DNA of 34,110 nucleotides from an uncultured Lachnoclostridium sp. (GTDB lineage: Bacteria > Bacillota > Clostridia > Lachnospirales > Lachnospiraceae), in contig CAJMFH010000028.1 of the NCBI GenBank assembly GCA_905212635.1, positions 1 through 34,110 of the forward strand. Reading direction: 5' to 3'. The notes under the pieces are model-generated. The model was not told where the DNA came from and did not search any database. It saw only the letters and a program-made list of their open reading frames with translations. The position numbers and the translations under genes were made by a program. Each line of letters opens with the position of its first letter. The stretch's first letter is position 1. Positions 7,954-15,626 of the stretch are shown piece after piece.

Positions 7954-9366
7954 TTGCGAAATTACGATCCTTATAAAAAGACAATTTTATTTACGTTGTC
8001 TCTGATCAATATATTGCTCATGACATTTCTTTTTTCATGGTTCTGGTATCATTTTTTTGCCGGAACCATGTATACCTACCGCTTTTACCGACGCGGAAAT
8101 TATGTGATCATCGGACTGTATGCCCTGTTCCTTATCTTTTTCGGGCGGATGTACGGTGCAACAAAACTTGGTCAGCTGCGGCGGATTGAAGTCATTTTGT
8201 CACAATTTTTATCCATTTTTATCAGCAACTTGGTTACGTACATTATCATTTCCCTGCTGGCATTCCGCTTTATCAATGTACTGCCGGTTTTGGTTATGAC
8301 GCTGGGAGATTTTGTCATTACTGTACTCTGGTTCTTTGGTGCCAGTGCGCTATACGGACGTATTTTTAAATCTTGGAAGATCCTTCTGATCTATGGAGAA
8401 CGCCCTGCCAGCGATCTGGTCTATAAAGTCGAAGAACGGCGTGACAAATATGCAATTTCCGATGCCATTCATGTAAGCGCAGGAATGGATAAGATTGCGG
8501 AAAAAGTCAAAGATTACGAAGCCGTTATCATTGGAGATATCAGTGCCAAAGAGCGAAATGATGTGCTAAAATTCTGCTATGCCAATGGCATACGCGCCTA
8601 TGTTATTCCAAAGATCTCGGATATCATTTTGATGGGAAGTGACCGCATCCACATCTTTGACACACCATTTCTGCTTACGAAAGGATATTCTCTGAGTTTT
8701 GATCAGGCATTTGCCAAACGGTTTCTGGATCTTTTGATCGCAATACCGATGCTGATCATAGCCTCCCCTTTTATGCTCCTTACTGCCGCTGCGATTAAGC
8801 TGTATGACAAAGGGCCCGTCTTTTATAAACAGATTCGCTGTACCAAAAACGGGACTCATTTTGAGATCATTAAATTTCGAAGCATGATCGTCAATGCGGA
8901 AAAAGCGGGCGGTGCACAGCTTGCCAAAGCGAACGACTCCCGCATCACTCCGGTGGGACGCTTTATCCGCTCTACCAGAATTGACGAACTGCCACAGCTT
9001 TTTAACATCATCAAAGGCGATATGTCCTTTGTCGGGCCACGTCCGGAGCGCCCGGAGATCATGGCTGAATATATGGAAAACATCCCGGAATTTGCTTTCC
9101 GACTTCGCGTAAAAGCAGGTCTTACCGGCTTTGCACAGATTTATGGAAAGTATAATACCGTGCCCTATGACAAACTAAAACTGGATTTATTTTACATTGA
9201 AAATTATTCGTTATGGCTGGATATCAAATTAATCCTGATGACCGTAAAAACAATATTAAAAAAAGATTCTACAGAAGGGATTGCGTCAGAACAGACCACG
9301 GCATTTAAAGAAGAACGCACGGATAATGTCATGGATGTAGTAGATGAGATCAAGCGACGCAACTGA
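7954..9366 (+). CDS. Undecaprenyl-phosphate sugar-1-phosphate transferase
   Basis: Polyprenyl glycosylphosphotransferase (WbaP/CpsE type). It is expected to start glycan assembly by moving a sugar-1-phosphate from a nucleotide sugar to undecaprenyl phosphate. Numbering from the TTG start (470 residues), four membrane helices lie at about 9-30, 51-64, 82-107 and 112-130, followed by a Rossmann-like cytoplasmic domain (about 140-235). The C-terminal catalytic domain (250-435) starts with a re-entrant helix and holds KFRSM (307-311), DELPQ (344-348) and GPRPE (361-365), all typical of the family. If the ATG at 7924 is used, the protein gains 10 residues and overlaps the upstream gene by 14 nt. 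It is the only priming enzyme in the window. The sugar (glucose, galactose or an amino sugar) is not determined. Confidence 0.92.
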   Translation: MRNYDPYKKTILFTLSLINILLMTFLFSWFWYHFFAGTMYTYRFYRRGNYVIIGLYALFLIFFGRMYGATKLGQLRRIEVILSQFLSIFISNLVTYIIISLLAFRFINVLPVLVMTLGDFVITVLWFFGASALYGRIFKSWKILLIYGERPASDLVYKVEERRDKYAISDAIHVSAGMDKIAEKVKDYEAVIIGDISAKERNDVLKFCYANGIRAYVIPKISDIILMGSDRIHIFDTPFLLTKGYSLSFDQAFAKRFLDLLIAIPMLIIASPFMLLTAAAIKLYDKGPVFYKQIRCTKNGTHFEIIKFRSMIVNAEKAGGAQLAKANDSRITPVGRFIRSTRIDELPQLFNIIKGDMSFVGPRPERPEIMAEYMENIPEFAFRLRVKAGLTGFAQIYGKYNTVPYDKLKLDLFYIENYSLWLDIKLILMTVKTILKKDSTEGIASEQTTAFKEERTDNVMDVVDEIKRRN

Positions 9367-9376
9367 GCAGAATAAG

Positions 9377-9423
9377 GGGCTGCCGCTTTAACCTGAGAAA
9401 CCGGTTAAGGCGCAGCCCTTTTT
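9377..9423 (+). terminator. Strong intrinsic terminator
   Basis: A long G/C-rich stem (GGGCTGC and TTAACC on the left arm pair with GGTTAA and GCAGCCC on the right arm, one small bulge) is followed by TTTTT at 9419-9423. It ends the ligase/transferase transcript. The opposite strand ends in a poorer T-tract, so weak action for the convergent gene is possible. Confidence 0.85.
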
Positions 9424-9427
9424 GGGG

Positions 9428-10144
9428 TTATCTTAAAAATACAAGCGGATTTACCGTCTCATTCTTTTGTTTTACCTGATAATACAGATTCGCTCCCTCC
9501 ACCGAATAATACTTTGTCGGCTTGGCAATCTTACCGATGACCTGACCTTCCGAAACCGAATCTCCTTCCGATACCGTGACATCTTTTAACTGTCCATAGA
9601 CCACTTTGAAACCATCTCCGATCGCTATCGTAACCGTATTTCCGGTTTCTTCGCTTTTACCTACCGACTTCACTACACCGGCTGCGCTCGCTTTCACGCT
9701 TTCCCCGATCTCACTTCCTATGATCATCGCCGGATTGGTCTTATACTGCGACAAGGTTGGAAAAAACACGACTTTGTCCGCACTATATTCAATCAGAACA
9801 TCGCCCTCTACCGGCCATAAAAGCCCTGTTTCCTGATCAAAATGAAGTTTGTCTTCTGCACTGACTTTCTTCATTGTCTCTTTCTTCTTTGGCTTTTCCT
9901 CTTTCACTTCTGACTTAACATGCTTCGAAGACGTCTCTTTGGTTGTACTCTCTTCCGCCTTCTTTTCCGGAGCCGCTGTCGCTGCGACCGGAGTCGGCAC
10001 CACCAGTTCTGTTTCCTCAGCAATTGGCACATTTTCGGCTGTCTCCTCCGGCTTTGCAAACAAATTCATGCAAATTGCCCCGACGACAGCGATACACACG
10101 ATTCCGCTCAAAAGTGATATATAAAAACCTTTTTCTTTCTTCAT
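9428..10144 (-). CDS. Degenerate LytM/M23-like membrane protein (SpoIIQ-like)
   Basis: A 238-residue protein with a short cytoplasmic N terminus, one membrane helix (about 10-30), a Thr/Glu/Lys/Pro-rich linker (about 35-105) and a C-terminal LytM fold (about 115-238). Active M23 peptidases need an HxxxD motif and a final HxH to bind zinc. Here the first site reads NPAMIIGSEIGE and the last reads LYYQVKQ, so the ligands are missing. The protein is therefore predicted to be structural and non-catalytic, as in SpoIIQ-type sporulation proteins. The ATG at 10144 is preferred over the GTG at 10153, which overlaps the GAGGTG ribosome site (10151-10156). A sigma-F-like promoter precedes it, consistent with a forespore role. 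An alternative is a general divisome LytM regulator. Confidence 0.8.
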   Translation of the reverse strand: MKKEKGFYISLLSGIVCIAVVGAICMNLFAKPEETAENVPIAEETELVVPTPVAATAAPEKKAEESTTKETSSKHVKSEVKEEKPKKKETMKKVSAEDKLHFDQETGLLWPVEGDVLIEYSADKVVFFPTLSQYKTNPAMIIGSEIGESVKASAAGVVKSVGKSEETGNTVTIAIGDGFKVVYGQLKDVTVSEGDSVSEGQVIGKIAKPTKYYSVEGANLYYQVKQKNETVNPLVFLR

Positions 10145-10187
10145 TTTCTTCACCTCGATTCTAGATTTGCATTGTTCATGCTATCTT

Positions 10188-10216
10188 TATTTTTTCCTGA
10201 ATCTCAGTGAATATAC
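10188..10216 (-). promoter_or_regulatory. Sigma-F/G-like promoter candidate
   Basis: On the minus strand GTATA (10212-10216) is followed, after 14 nt, by GGAAAAAATA (10188-10197). The second element fits the sigma-F -10 pattern GGnnAnAHTR fully; the spacing is about one nucleotide shorter than usual. It lies about 45 nt upstream of the LytM-like gene. Confidence 0.35.
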
Positions 10217-10222
10217 ATGTTT

Positions 10223-11308
10223 TTAAGGGAAATATTTTTTGATCCATTGATAAAAACGATTCATAACCAGACTGATTGCGATGGTAAGAATCGCGCATAC
10301 CAGCAAATACAGCACGGGATTTCTTTTTCCGATCGTATTTTTCAACAAAATCATAGGGATTCTCTGATATATGTAAAACACAAATAAATTCTGCCCAATG
10401 TACGTATAAACCCGGTTCGATGCCCGAAACTTCATCGTCAGAAATACCACCAGAACCGCAAACGAAGCACTGATGATCTCAAAGTACATCTTATGGTCTG
10501 CCCGCATTGCATAAAATACGAAAAAGACAATTCCGGTACCTGCGAGACATATCGCATACCTTAAATACGTTCTTTTTTCGGAAATCCATACTTCCATACG
10601 ATTTCGGCACAGTGAGAAAAACATCCCTGTACTATAACAAAATATTGTATCATACCACCAGCCGCCTTTTCCCTCATGACGCATCCACAAAATATAAAGG
10701 CCGCTGAAAAAAACGACTCCAAAAACCGCCGCTGCCAGTGGAATTCTCGAAAAACACCTGCACTCCCGCAGCCGAAAGACTACATAAGTAGCAAGATACA
10801 GATAAAATATGGCAAATACATACCAATTGCTGTTTCCAAAACTTTCCCATGCCAAAAAACCTTTTATCGCATAGTGAAATGTCGGCACCTGTCCCGTCAA
10901 ACAACTGAGGAAAAAGTAAATCAGTGCTGCAATCTCAAAATTTACCAAAAAAGGAAGACATCTCCGTTTGAGAAAAGAAACGATATATCCCTTTTTATAG
11001 CGAATAGACTCCATAACTCCATATCCGGAATAGAACAAAAACATTGCCACGATCAGCTGTCCCAACGCACGATTCACGTCAATATACATAAAATCAAGCG
11101 GTCCGTAGATGTTCTCCGGCATATATTGAATCAAATGTGCCATAAATACCGTCGTCAGAAAATAGCCATTAATCGATGCCGTCATTTCCCTGGAACAATA
11201 TCCATCTTTTGCCGAAATCCTCTTACTGAATGCCCGTTTTCCTTCTGTCCCAATACCACAGGCGGAAAGGATAAGAAAAAGCAGGCATGTCCCAAATACA
11301 ACGATCAT
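10223..11308 (-). CDS. Acyltransferase-3 family membrane protein
   Basis: Integral membrane protein of 361 residues with about ten hydrophobic helices, resembling the acyltransferase-3 family that moves acyl groups such as acetyl across the membrane to surface polymers. Features seen are an N-terminal helix region with a His early in a membrane segment (TTVFMAHLIQY), an Arg-rich cytoplasmic loop (FLKRRCLPFLV) and the NSNWYVFAIFYLYL segment typical of this family. The start overlaps the stop of the phosphoglycerol-transferase gene as ATGA (11305-11308), implying translational coupling. The pair is likely to modify the same envelope polymer. Acceptor and acyl donor are unknown. Confidence 0.75.
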   Translation of the reverse strand: MIVVFGTCLLFLILSACGIGTEGKRAFSKRISAKDGYCSREMTASINGYFLTTVFMAHLIQYMPENIYGPLDFMYIDVNRALGQLIVAMFLFYSGYGVMESIRYKKGYIVSFLKRRCLPFLVNFEIAALIYFFLSCLTGQVPTFHYAIKGFLAWESFGNSNWYVFAIFYLYLATYVVFRLRECRCFSRIPLAAAVFGVVFFSGLYILWMRHEGKGGWWYDTIFCYSTGMFFSLCRNRMEVWISEKRTYLRYAICLAGTGIVFFVFYAMRADHKMYFEIISASFAVLVVFLTMKFRASNRVYTYIGQNLFVFYIYQRIPMILLKNTIGKRNPVLYLLVCAILTIAISLVMNRFYQWIKKYFP

Positions 11309-12762
11309 TTTTTCTCTCCCAATATCTTTCTGCGGTAAAATGAAGATCCTTTGGCGAGTTCTTGCTGCACCTTTTCATCTCCATATTTTTCCAGTATCGT
11401 CTCTTTGTCCGAAAACAAATTCGTGCCAAGTCCTATTCTTTCCCCTTTGATCTGTACCCCCATCGCTGCAAGTGTCGTCGGATAGAGATCCAGCGAGTAG
11501 TAACTCCGGTGTTTTTCGCGTACCGGTGCCACCGCCGAATTAAGTATACAGGAATACACTCTTCTTGGCACACTGCCATCATATCTCTCACGGATATAAT
11601 TATTATCCATCGTGCAATGATCGCCACTGATGACAACCGTCGTATCCTTATAAAACTCCTGTGTTTTGAGCCAGTCCACAAACTCTTTTACACGCTTTGA
11701 CGAACAGGACAAAACATTGTCATATTGATTTTCAAATGCCTGCTGACAGTCTTCGCACCGATATCCTCCGATGTGATGGGTATCCACCGTCAACATCGTA
11801 AAATTAAATGGTTTCTCTCCGTTTGCCAGTTTTAAAATTTCTTCTTTGGCATAATCAAATAATTTTTTATCTTCAAAGCCCCACCATTCATAATAATCTT
11901 TCGGAAATTTTCCTTGTTCTTTTGCATACGGATAATCATAAACCTTATAATCCCCATGCTGCTCAAAATACATCTTGCGTCCGCCAAACGTCAGATCTGA
12001 CCCCACCATAATTTCCTGTGCGTAACCCTCTTTTTCCAACACATCTCCGATTGCTCCTGCTCCCGGCATAAACGCATTCTTCGCATTTTTGTAATTTTTC
12101 CCTGTCAATGAGATCATAAGAGGATACCCGCAGGTCTGGGATACCATTGCGCCCGTCGTCCAGGAAGCGCCCCTCGACGGTGCCGCCCCGCCAAGTTTTT
12201 CATCACTGGAAAAATTTACTCCCTCTTTTGCCAGCGCTGTCAACTCCGGAATCCGATCCTGTTCCATCGCACCTCCCTCTTCTTTGGAAGAAAAGGTACT
12301 CTCCATTGATTCGAGAAAAATATAAACCAGATTTCTCTTTTTCTCCGGAAAATGCAGCAATTCCGGTGTCACCTCCACAGCTTCTTTTTCTATAAAATCC
12401 GATTCGCTGCGCTGTGCCACAAGACATCCAAAGGTATCAAAGGATGCCAGAATACTGTAAATCGCAGCAATCAGCAGTACAATCGCAGCTACAAGCATAA
12501 TGCTCCCCGCTATTCCGGAAAACATCATATAACTCACTACACTTATTCCAATCGCCAAACAGACACCGGATGCCATCGGAATTCCGTATGTCCGGAAATA
12601 ATCCAAAATCATCTCATTGCTTGTCCCTTTCATCGGAACTTTCAAATGAAAAACAATCTCCTCCCATGACAATCCATTAAAATTCTTTTTTAAAAAAAGA
12701 TACACCGTGTACAGGATAACTGCCAAGATAAGTATCAGCGCAGCCACTACCATTTTCAACAT
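11305..12762 (-). CDS. LTA synthase/OpgB-like phosphoglycerol transferase
   Basis: Predicted membrane enzyme of the alkaline phosphatase/sulfatase superfamily that moves phosphoglycerol (or a similar phospho-alcohol) from lipid to a glycan or teichoic polymer outside the cell. The 485-residue protein has helices at about 4-24, 62-81 and 85-107, then an extracytoplasmic catalytic domain. Motifs are YIFLESMES (147-155, metal ligand Glu), PSRGASWTTG (195-204, nucleophile Thr region), DTHH (327-330) and SGDH (379-382, metal ligands). The Cys-containing stretch around 336-355 recalls OpgB more than LtaS. The ribosome site is weak. It heads a two-gene unit with the acyltransferase. A terminator for the upstream nuclease gene lies just before it, and no clear promoter was found between them. 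Confidence 0.85.
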   Translation of the reverse strand: MLKMVVAALILILAVILYTVYLFLKKNFNGLSWEEIVFHLKVPMKGTSNEMILDYFRTYGIPMASGVCLAIGISVVSYMMFSGIAGSIMLVAAIVLLIAAIYSILASFDTFGCLVAQRSESDFIEKEAVEVTPELLHFPEKKRNLVYIFLESMESTFSSKEEGGAMEQDRIPELTALAKEGVNFSSDEKLGGAAPSRGASWTTGAMVSQTCGYPLMISLTGKNYKNAKNAFMPGAGAIGDVLEKEGYAQEIMVGSDLTFGGRKMYFEQHGDYKVYDYPYAKEQGKFPKDYYEWWGFEDKKLFDYAKEEILKLANGEKPFNFTMLTVDTHHIGGYRCEDCQQAFENQYDNVLSCSSKRVKEFVDWLKTQEFYKDTTVVISGDHCTMDNNYIRERYDGSVPRRVYSCILNSAVAPVREKHRSYYSLDLYPTTLAAMGVQIKGERIGLGTNLFSDKETILEKYGDEKVQQELAKGSSFYRRKILGEKK

Positions 12763-12784
12763 AATCTGTCATCTCACTTTTCTG

Positions 12785-12817
12785 TTTTTAAAAGGCTGCC
12801 GGAGATCTCCAGCAGCC
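12785..12817 (-). terminator. Intrinsic terminator after the Rpn nuclease gene
   Basis: On the minus strand a stem of GGCTGC (12812-12817) with GCAGCC (12794-12799), continued inside by GGAG/CTCC, is followed by TTTT. The signal could also be an attenuator for the genes downstream, since only about 25 nt remain before the next start. Confidence 0.75.
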
Positions 12818-12839
12818 AAACATTCCCATCTTACAACAC

Positions 12840-13772
12840 TTACAATCTTTTTATTAATTCACGAACATAATCTTCTGTCTCTTCACATTCATCCGCAATC
12901 TGTGCAACAGATTTTCCTTTTGCAATTTTTTTGGAAATAAGCGACAAAAGTTTCGCTTCTTCACCTTCAGCTCTGCCTTCAGCTCTACCTTCAGCTCTAC
13001 CTTCAGCTCTACCTTCAGCAAGGCCAACTTCTCTGCCTTCGGCAAGACCAGCTTCTCTGCCTTCAGCAAGACCAGCTTCTCTGCCACGTTCTCTTGCCAC
13101 TCTTGACTCAAGTTCGATTTTCTGCTCTATTGTCACGAAGTTTTCCCTCCATTCGTCATTGCACTTCACTTCTTCCACTTTTCTTTCAAGTCCCTGTGTA
13201 AACTCATCGGTAGGTATCGAAGTCTCCAGATAGTCCAAAAGATTACATAGTTTTTCCGTTAATCCATCCCTTTTTCCATGTAAATTGACAAAAACTGTCT
13301 TTCTCTTTTCATATAAGCAGATAGAAGGATCTTCATTGCATCTCATCTCAAATGTGTATACACTTTGATTTTTACAAAACAGATCAAAATCACATAGAAA
13401 AATTACAATGGATTGTTTCAAACTTTCATAGGTCTCTCCTGTTACAATCTGATGCCCGTCCATTTCACTGTGATAATAGCGGCTTCGGGGAATCAACTCT
13501 CTTGTATTTGTGAGTTGCATCTCTATGTCATACATATTTCCCTTATCATCTTCCGCATAAATATCCAATCTGGACCCTTTTTGAAAAATATTGTTTTTAA
13601 ACGTTTTCTGATTTAGCACTACTCTAAGGCTGACAATACGTATTGATAGAATACGCTGTAACAGTTCCTTACAATCTTCTTCATTCAAAAAAACAGTACA
13701 AAAAACAACATCATTCAAAATTTTGATTTTTTCCAACCATTTCTGATCGGCAATCATACCTTTTCTTACCAT
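12840..13772 (-). CDS. Rpn-family PD-(D/E)XK nuclease (recombination-promoting/putative transposase)
   Basis: A 310-residue protein of the Rpn/PD-(D/E)XK nuclease-transposase family. The N terminus carries the family motif NDVVFCTVF (20-28). The nuclease core has Asp70 (SRLDIYAED) and YDIEMQ with Glu84 and Gln86, giving the D...ExQ signature. Later regions include DFDLF and a helical part. Residues about 230-273 are an in-frame repeat region: three 8-residue GREAGLAE-type units followed by four RAEG units. A short helix-turn-helix-like tail reads SVAQIADECEET. Members promote RecA-independent recombination or act in phage defence; the role here is unknown. It has its own promoter and terminator within the glycan region. 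GGAGG (13777-13781) is 4 nt from the ATG. Confidence 0.88.
   Translation of the reverse strand: MVRKGMIADQKWLEKIKILNDVVFCTVFLNEEDCKELLQRILSIRIVSLRVVLNQKTFKNNIFQKGSRLDIYAEDDKGNMYDIEMQLTNTRELIPRSRYYHSEMDGHQIVTGETYESLKQSIVIFLCDFDLFCKNQSVYTFEMRCNEDPSICLYEKRKTVFVNLHGKRDGLTEKLCNLLDYLETSIPTDEFTQGLERKVEEVKCNDEWRENFVTIEQKIELESRVARERGREAGLAEGREAGLAEGREVGLAEGRAEGRAEGRAEGRAEGEEAKLLSLISKKIAKGKSVAQIADECEETEDYVRELIKRL
12964..13083. repeat. In-frame tandem repeats in the nuclease gene
   Basis: Four 12-bp units (CCTTCAGCTCTA type, 12964-13011) adjoin three 24-bp units (13012-13083, starting CCTTCAGCAAG). Each unit length is a multiple of three, so gain or loss changes protein length without a frameshift. The near-identity of units suggests recent slippage. 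Confidence 0.9.
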
Positions 13773-13787
13773 TCACCCTCCATTTCC

Positions 13788-13812
13788 GGGAGGCGGTTGA
13801 AAATCGCCTCCC
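13788..13812 (-). promoter_or_regulatory. Leader hairpin next to the nuclease ribosome site
   Basis: Perfect 8-bp stem GGGAGGCG/CGCCTCCC with a 9-nt loop in the 5' leader of the Rpn gene. The arm nearer the gene contains CCTCC, which could instead pair with the GGAGG ribosome site 6-7 nt downstream. No T-run follows, so it is not a terminator. Confidence 0.55.
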
Positions 13813-13885
13813 TGCGTCTCATTCTGTCTTTTATGGGAATGTTAGCAGTTTAGCTCTTTTCATTTTTAATAAGAAAATAGATATC

Positions 13886-13914
13886 TTTATAATGATAGAT
13901 TCTCTGCTTGTCAT
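13886..13914 (-). promoter_or_regulatory. Predicted promoter of the Rpn nuclease gene
   Basis: On the minus strand ATGACA (13909-13914), a 17-nt spacer and TATAAA (13886-13891). It gives a leader of roughly 105 nt that includes the hairpin at 13788-13812. Confidence 0.42.
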
Positions 13915-13951
13915 TAGTGTAACACAGTCTACTAAAATGTGCAAGAATTTC

Positions 13952-14830
13952 TTAATACAAAATCTTACCATCTGCCACCTGGCGCAGATGTTTTCCATAA
14001 CCGGATTTGCCGTACATTTTCGCCGACTCAATAAGTGTTTCTTTATCAATCCAGCCATTGCGGTACGCAATCTCTTCCACCGCCGAAAGCATGATTCCCT
14101 GTCGGTTCTCAATCACGCGCACAAATTCACTGGCATCTGCAAGAGCATCCATTGTGCCGGTATCCAGCCACGCATAGCCTCTTCCGAGTGTCACAACATC
14201 CAGACTTCCCTCTTCCAGATACATTTTATTGAGATCGGTAATTTCCAATTCTCCACGCGCAGATGGTTTTACTTTTTTGGCAAAATCCACGACACGATTG
14301 TCATAAAAATACAACCCGGTCACACAATAATTTGACTTCGGGTGCTCCGGCTTTTCCTCAATTGAAATCGCCTTGCCGTTTTTATCGAATTCCACGATAC
14401 CAAACCTCTGCGGATCGTCTACATAATAGCCAAATACCGTCGCGCGGTCCGGCTTTGCTGCTGCCGTCTGCAAATGCTGTTTCAAGCCGTTGCCATAAAA
14501 AATATTGTCGCCCAGCACCATCGCACAGGAATCGCCATCGATAAACTCTTCGCCAATCAAAAAAGCCTGTGCCAGTCCATCGGGACTTGGCTGCACCTTG
14601 TATTGCAGATGAATTCCAAAACTGGAACCATCCCCCAAAAGTCTTTCGAAATTCGGCAGATCTGTCGGTGTCGAAATAATCAAAATATCACGGATTCCCG
14701 CCAGCATCAGTGTCGAAAGCGGGTAATATATCATCGGTTTGTCATAAACCGGAAGTAACTGTTTTGATGTTACTTTTGTCAATGGATACAATCTTGTACC
14801 GGAACCTCCGGCAAGAATAATTCCTTTCAT
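13952..14830 (-). CDS. rfbA: Glucose-1-phosphate thymidylyltransferase
   Basis: Makes dTDP-glucose from dTTP and glucose 1-phosphate in the cytoplasm, the first step to dTDP-deoxysugars. The 292-residue length is typical. The nucleotidyltransferase signature GGSGTRLYPLT with the following KQLLP is at residues 8-27; other family features are VLGDNIFYG, the sugar-binding EEKPEHPKSNY and WLDTGTMD. GGGAGG stands 9 nt before the ATG. It is read away from the NeuD-like/glycosyltransferase pair from an overlapping divergent promoter. RfbB, RfbC and RfbD are not in the window, so the later steps must be encoded elsewhere. Its product is the expected precursor for the WecE-type aminotransferase at 19112. 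Confidence 0.96.
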   Translation of the reverse strand: MKGIILAGGSGTRLYPLTKVTSKQLLPVYDKPMIYYPLSTLMLAGIRDILIISTPTDLPNFERLLGDGSSFGIHLQYKVQPSPDGLAQAFLIGEEFIDGDSCAMVLGDNIFYGNGLKQHLQTAAAKPDRATVFGYYVDDPQRFGIVEFDKNGKAISIEEKPEHPKSNYCVTGLYFYDNRVVDFAKKVKPSARGELEITDLNKMYLEEGSLDVVTLGRGYAWLDTGTMDALADASEFVRVIENRQGIMLSAVEEIAYRNGWIDKETLIESAKMYGKSGYGKHLRQVADGKILY

Positions 14831-14864
14831 ACGATGAATCCTCCCTTGTGATTTATAATATAGT

Positions 14865-14894
14865 ATTGTAGCATAAAAAACCTTATCTTGACAA
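14865..14894 (-). promoter_or_regulatory. Promoter of rfbA, sharing its -35 with the divergent promoter
   Basis: On the minus strand TTGTCA (14889-14894), an 18-nt spacer and TACAAT (14865-14870). The -35 is the other strand of the TTGACA at 14888-14893. Confidence 0.6.
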
Positions 14895-14916
14895 GAGGTG
14901 GGGAAAAAGTTAAACT
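14888..14916 (+). promoter_or_regulatory. Promoter of the acyltransferase/glycosyltransferase pair
   Basis: TTGACA (14888-14893), a 17-nt spacer and TAAACT (14911-14916), about 30 nt before the start at 14947. The palindrome CTTGACAAG contains both divergent -35 elements. Confidence 0.65.
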
Positions 14917-14946
14917 AAAGATAGTATGCATGATAAGGAGAAAATG

Positions 14947-15606
14947 ATGAAAAACGTTGTGATAATAGGTAATGGCTCGTATTCTCAGATGATGAAGAAA
15001 TATGTGGAACTTACTCATTTTGGAAAAGTACATGCCTATGTGGCAGATAAAAATTATATTCATGATACAATATTAGATGGCATTGAAGTGATCTCTTTTG
15101 ATGAATTAACGTCAAAATATCCCCCTTCCTCTTTTACCCTTATCATGGGAATCGGATATTCTCAAATGGCACAAATCCGAAAAGAAAAGTACCTGTTTTG
15201 TAAAAAATCAGGTTATACTTTTGAAAATTATATTCATCCCACCGCTTTTATTTCCGAAGACGTAATTCTCGGGGAAGGAAATAATATTCTGGAGGGTGTA
15301 TATATTCAAATGGGATGCCAGATTGGAAATGCCAACCTGTTCTTTATTGGTGCAAAAATTGCTCATGATTCAATCATCCATGACTACTGTACCATTTCCA
15401 TGAACTCTATGCTGGCAGGACATACACGAATTCATGACCGCTGCTTTCTTGGCGTTGGTTCCATTGTAAAAGACCACACCACACTGAATGAAGCGGTTTT
15501 ACTTGGTGCACAGGCATATGCTTTCAAAGATATCCCGGCAAATAAAGTTGTAGTCCCTGCTAAAAGTGCCATTCTTACAGACAAAGTAAGCACCGATTAT
15601 CTCTAA
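14947..15606 (+). CDS. NeuD/PglD-family sugar O- or N-acyltransferase
   Basis: Predicted acetyl-CoA-dependent acyltransferase with a left-handed beta-helix, acting on a cytoplasmic (nucleotide) sugar. The start at 14947 is chosen because AAGGAG (14935-14940) is 6 nt upstream; the ATGs at 14926 and 14944 fit less well. This gives 219 residues. Residues 1-85 form the PglD N-terminal Rossmann-like domain (VVIIGNGSYSQMM). From about 90 the hexapeptide repeats begin, with the predicted catalytic His in GAKIAHDSIIHD and a run through MNSMLAGHTRIHDR to IPANKVVVPAK. It precedes a GtrB-like glycosyltransferase by 20 nt. The WecE-type amino sugar is a possible substrate; neuraminic acid genes are absent, so a sialic acid role is unlikely. 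Confidence 0.85.
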   Translation: MKNVVIIGNGSYSQMMKKYVELTHFGKVHAYVADKNYIHDTILDGIEVISFDELTSKYPPSSFTLIMGIGYSQMAQIRKEKYLFCKKSGYTFENYIHPTAFISEDVILGEGNNILEGVYIQMGCQIGNANLFFIGAKIAHDSIIHDYCTISMNSMLAGHTRIHDRCFLGVGSIVKDHTTLNEAVLLGAQAYAFKDIPANKVVVPAKSAILTDKVSTDYL

Positions 15607-15626
15607 AACGAAAGGAAACCAATGTG

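Noticed and set aside
10676..11338. Plus-strand open frame opposite the acyltransferase gene
   Set aside because: Composition is unlike neighbouring proteins and the minus-strand membrane protein is coupled to the next gene.
12964..13083. CRISPR-like array
   Set aside because: Units are 12 or 24 bp, contiguous without spacers and in frame with a protein, so this is a coding tandem repeat.
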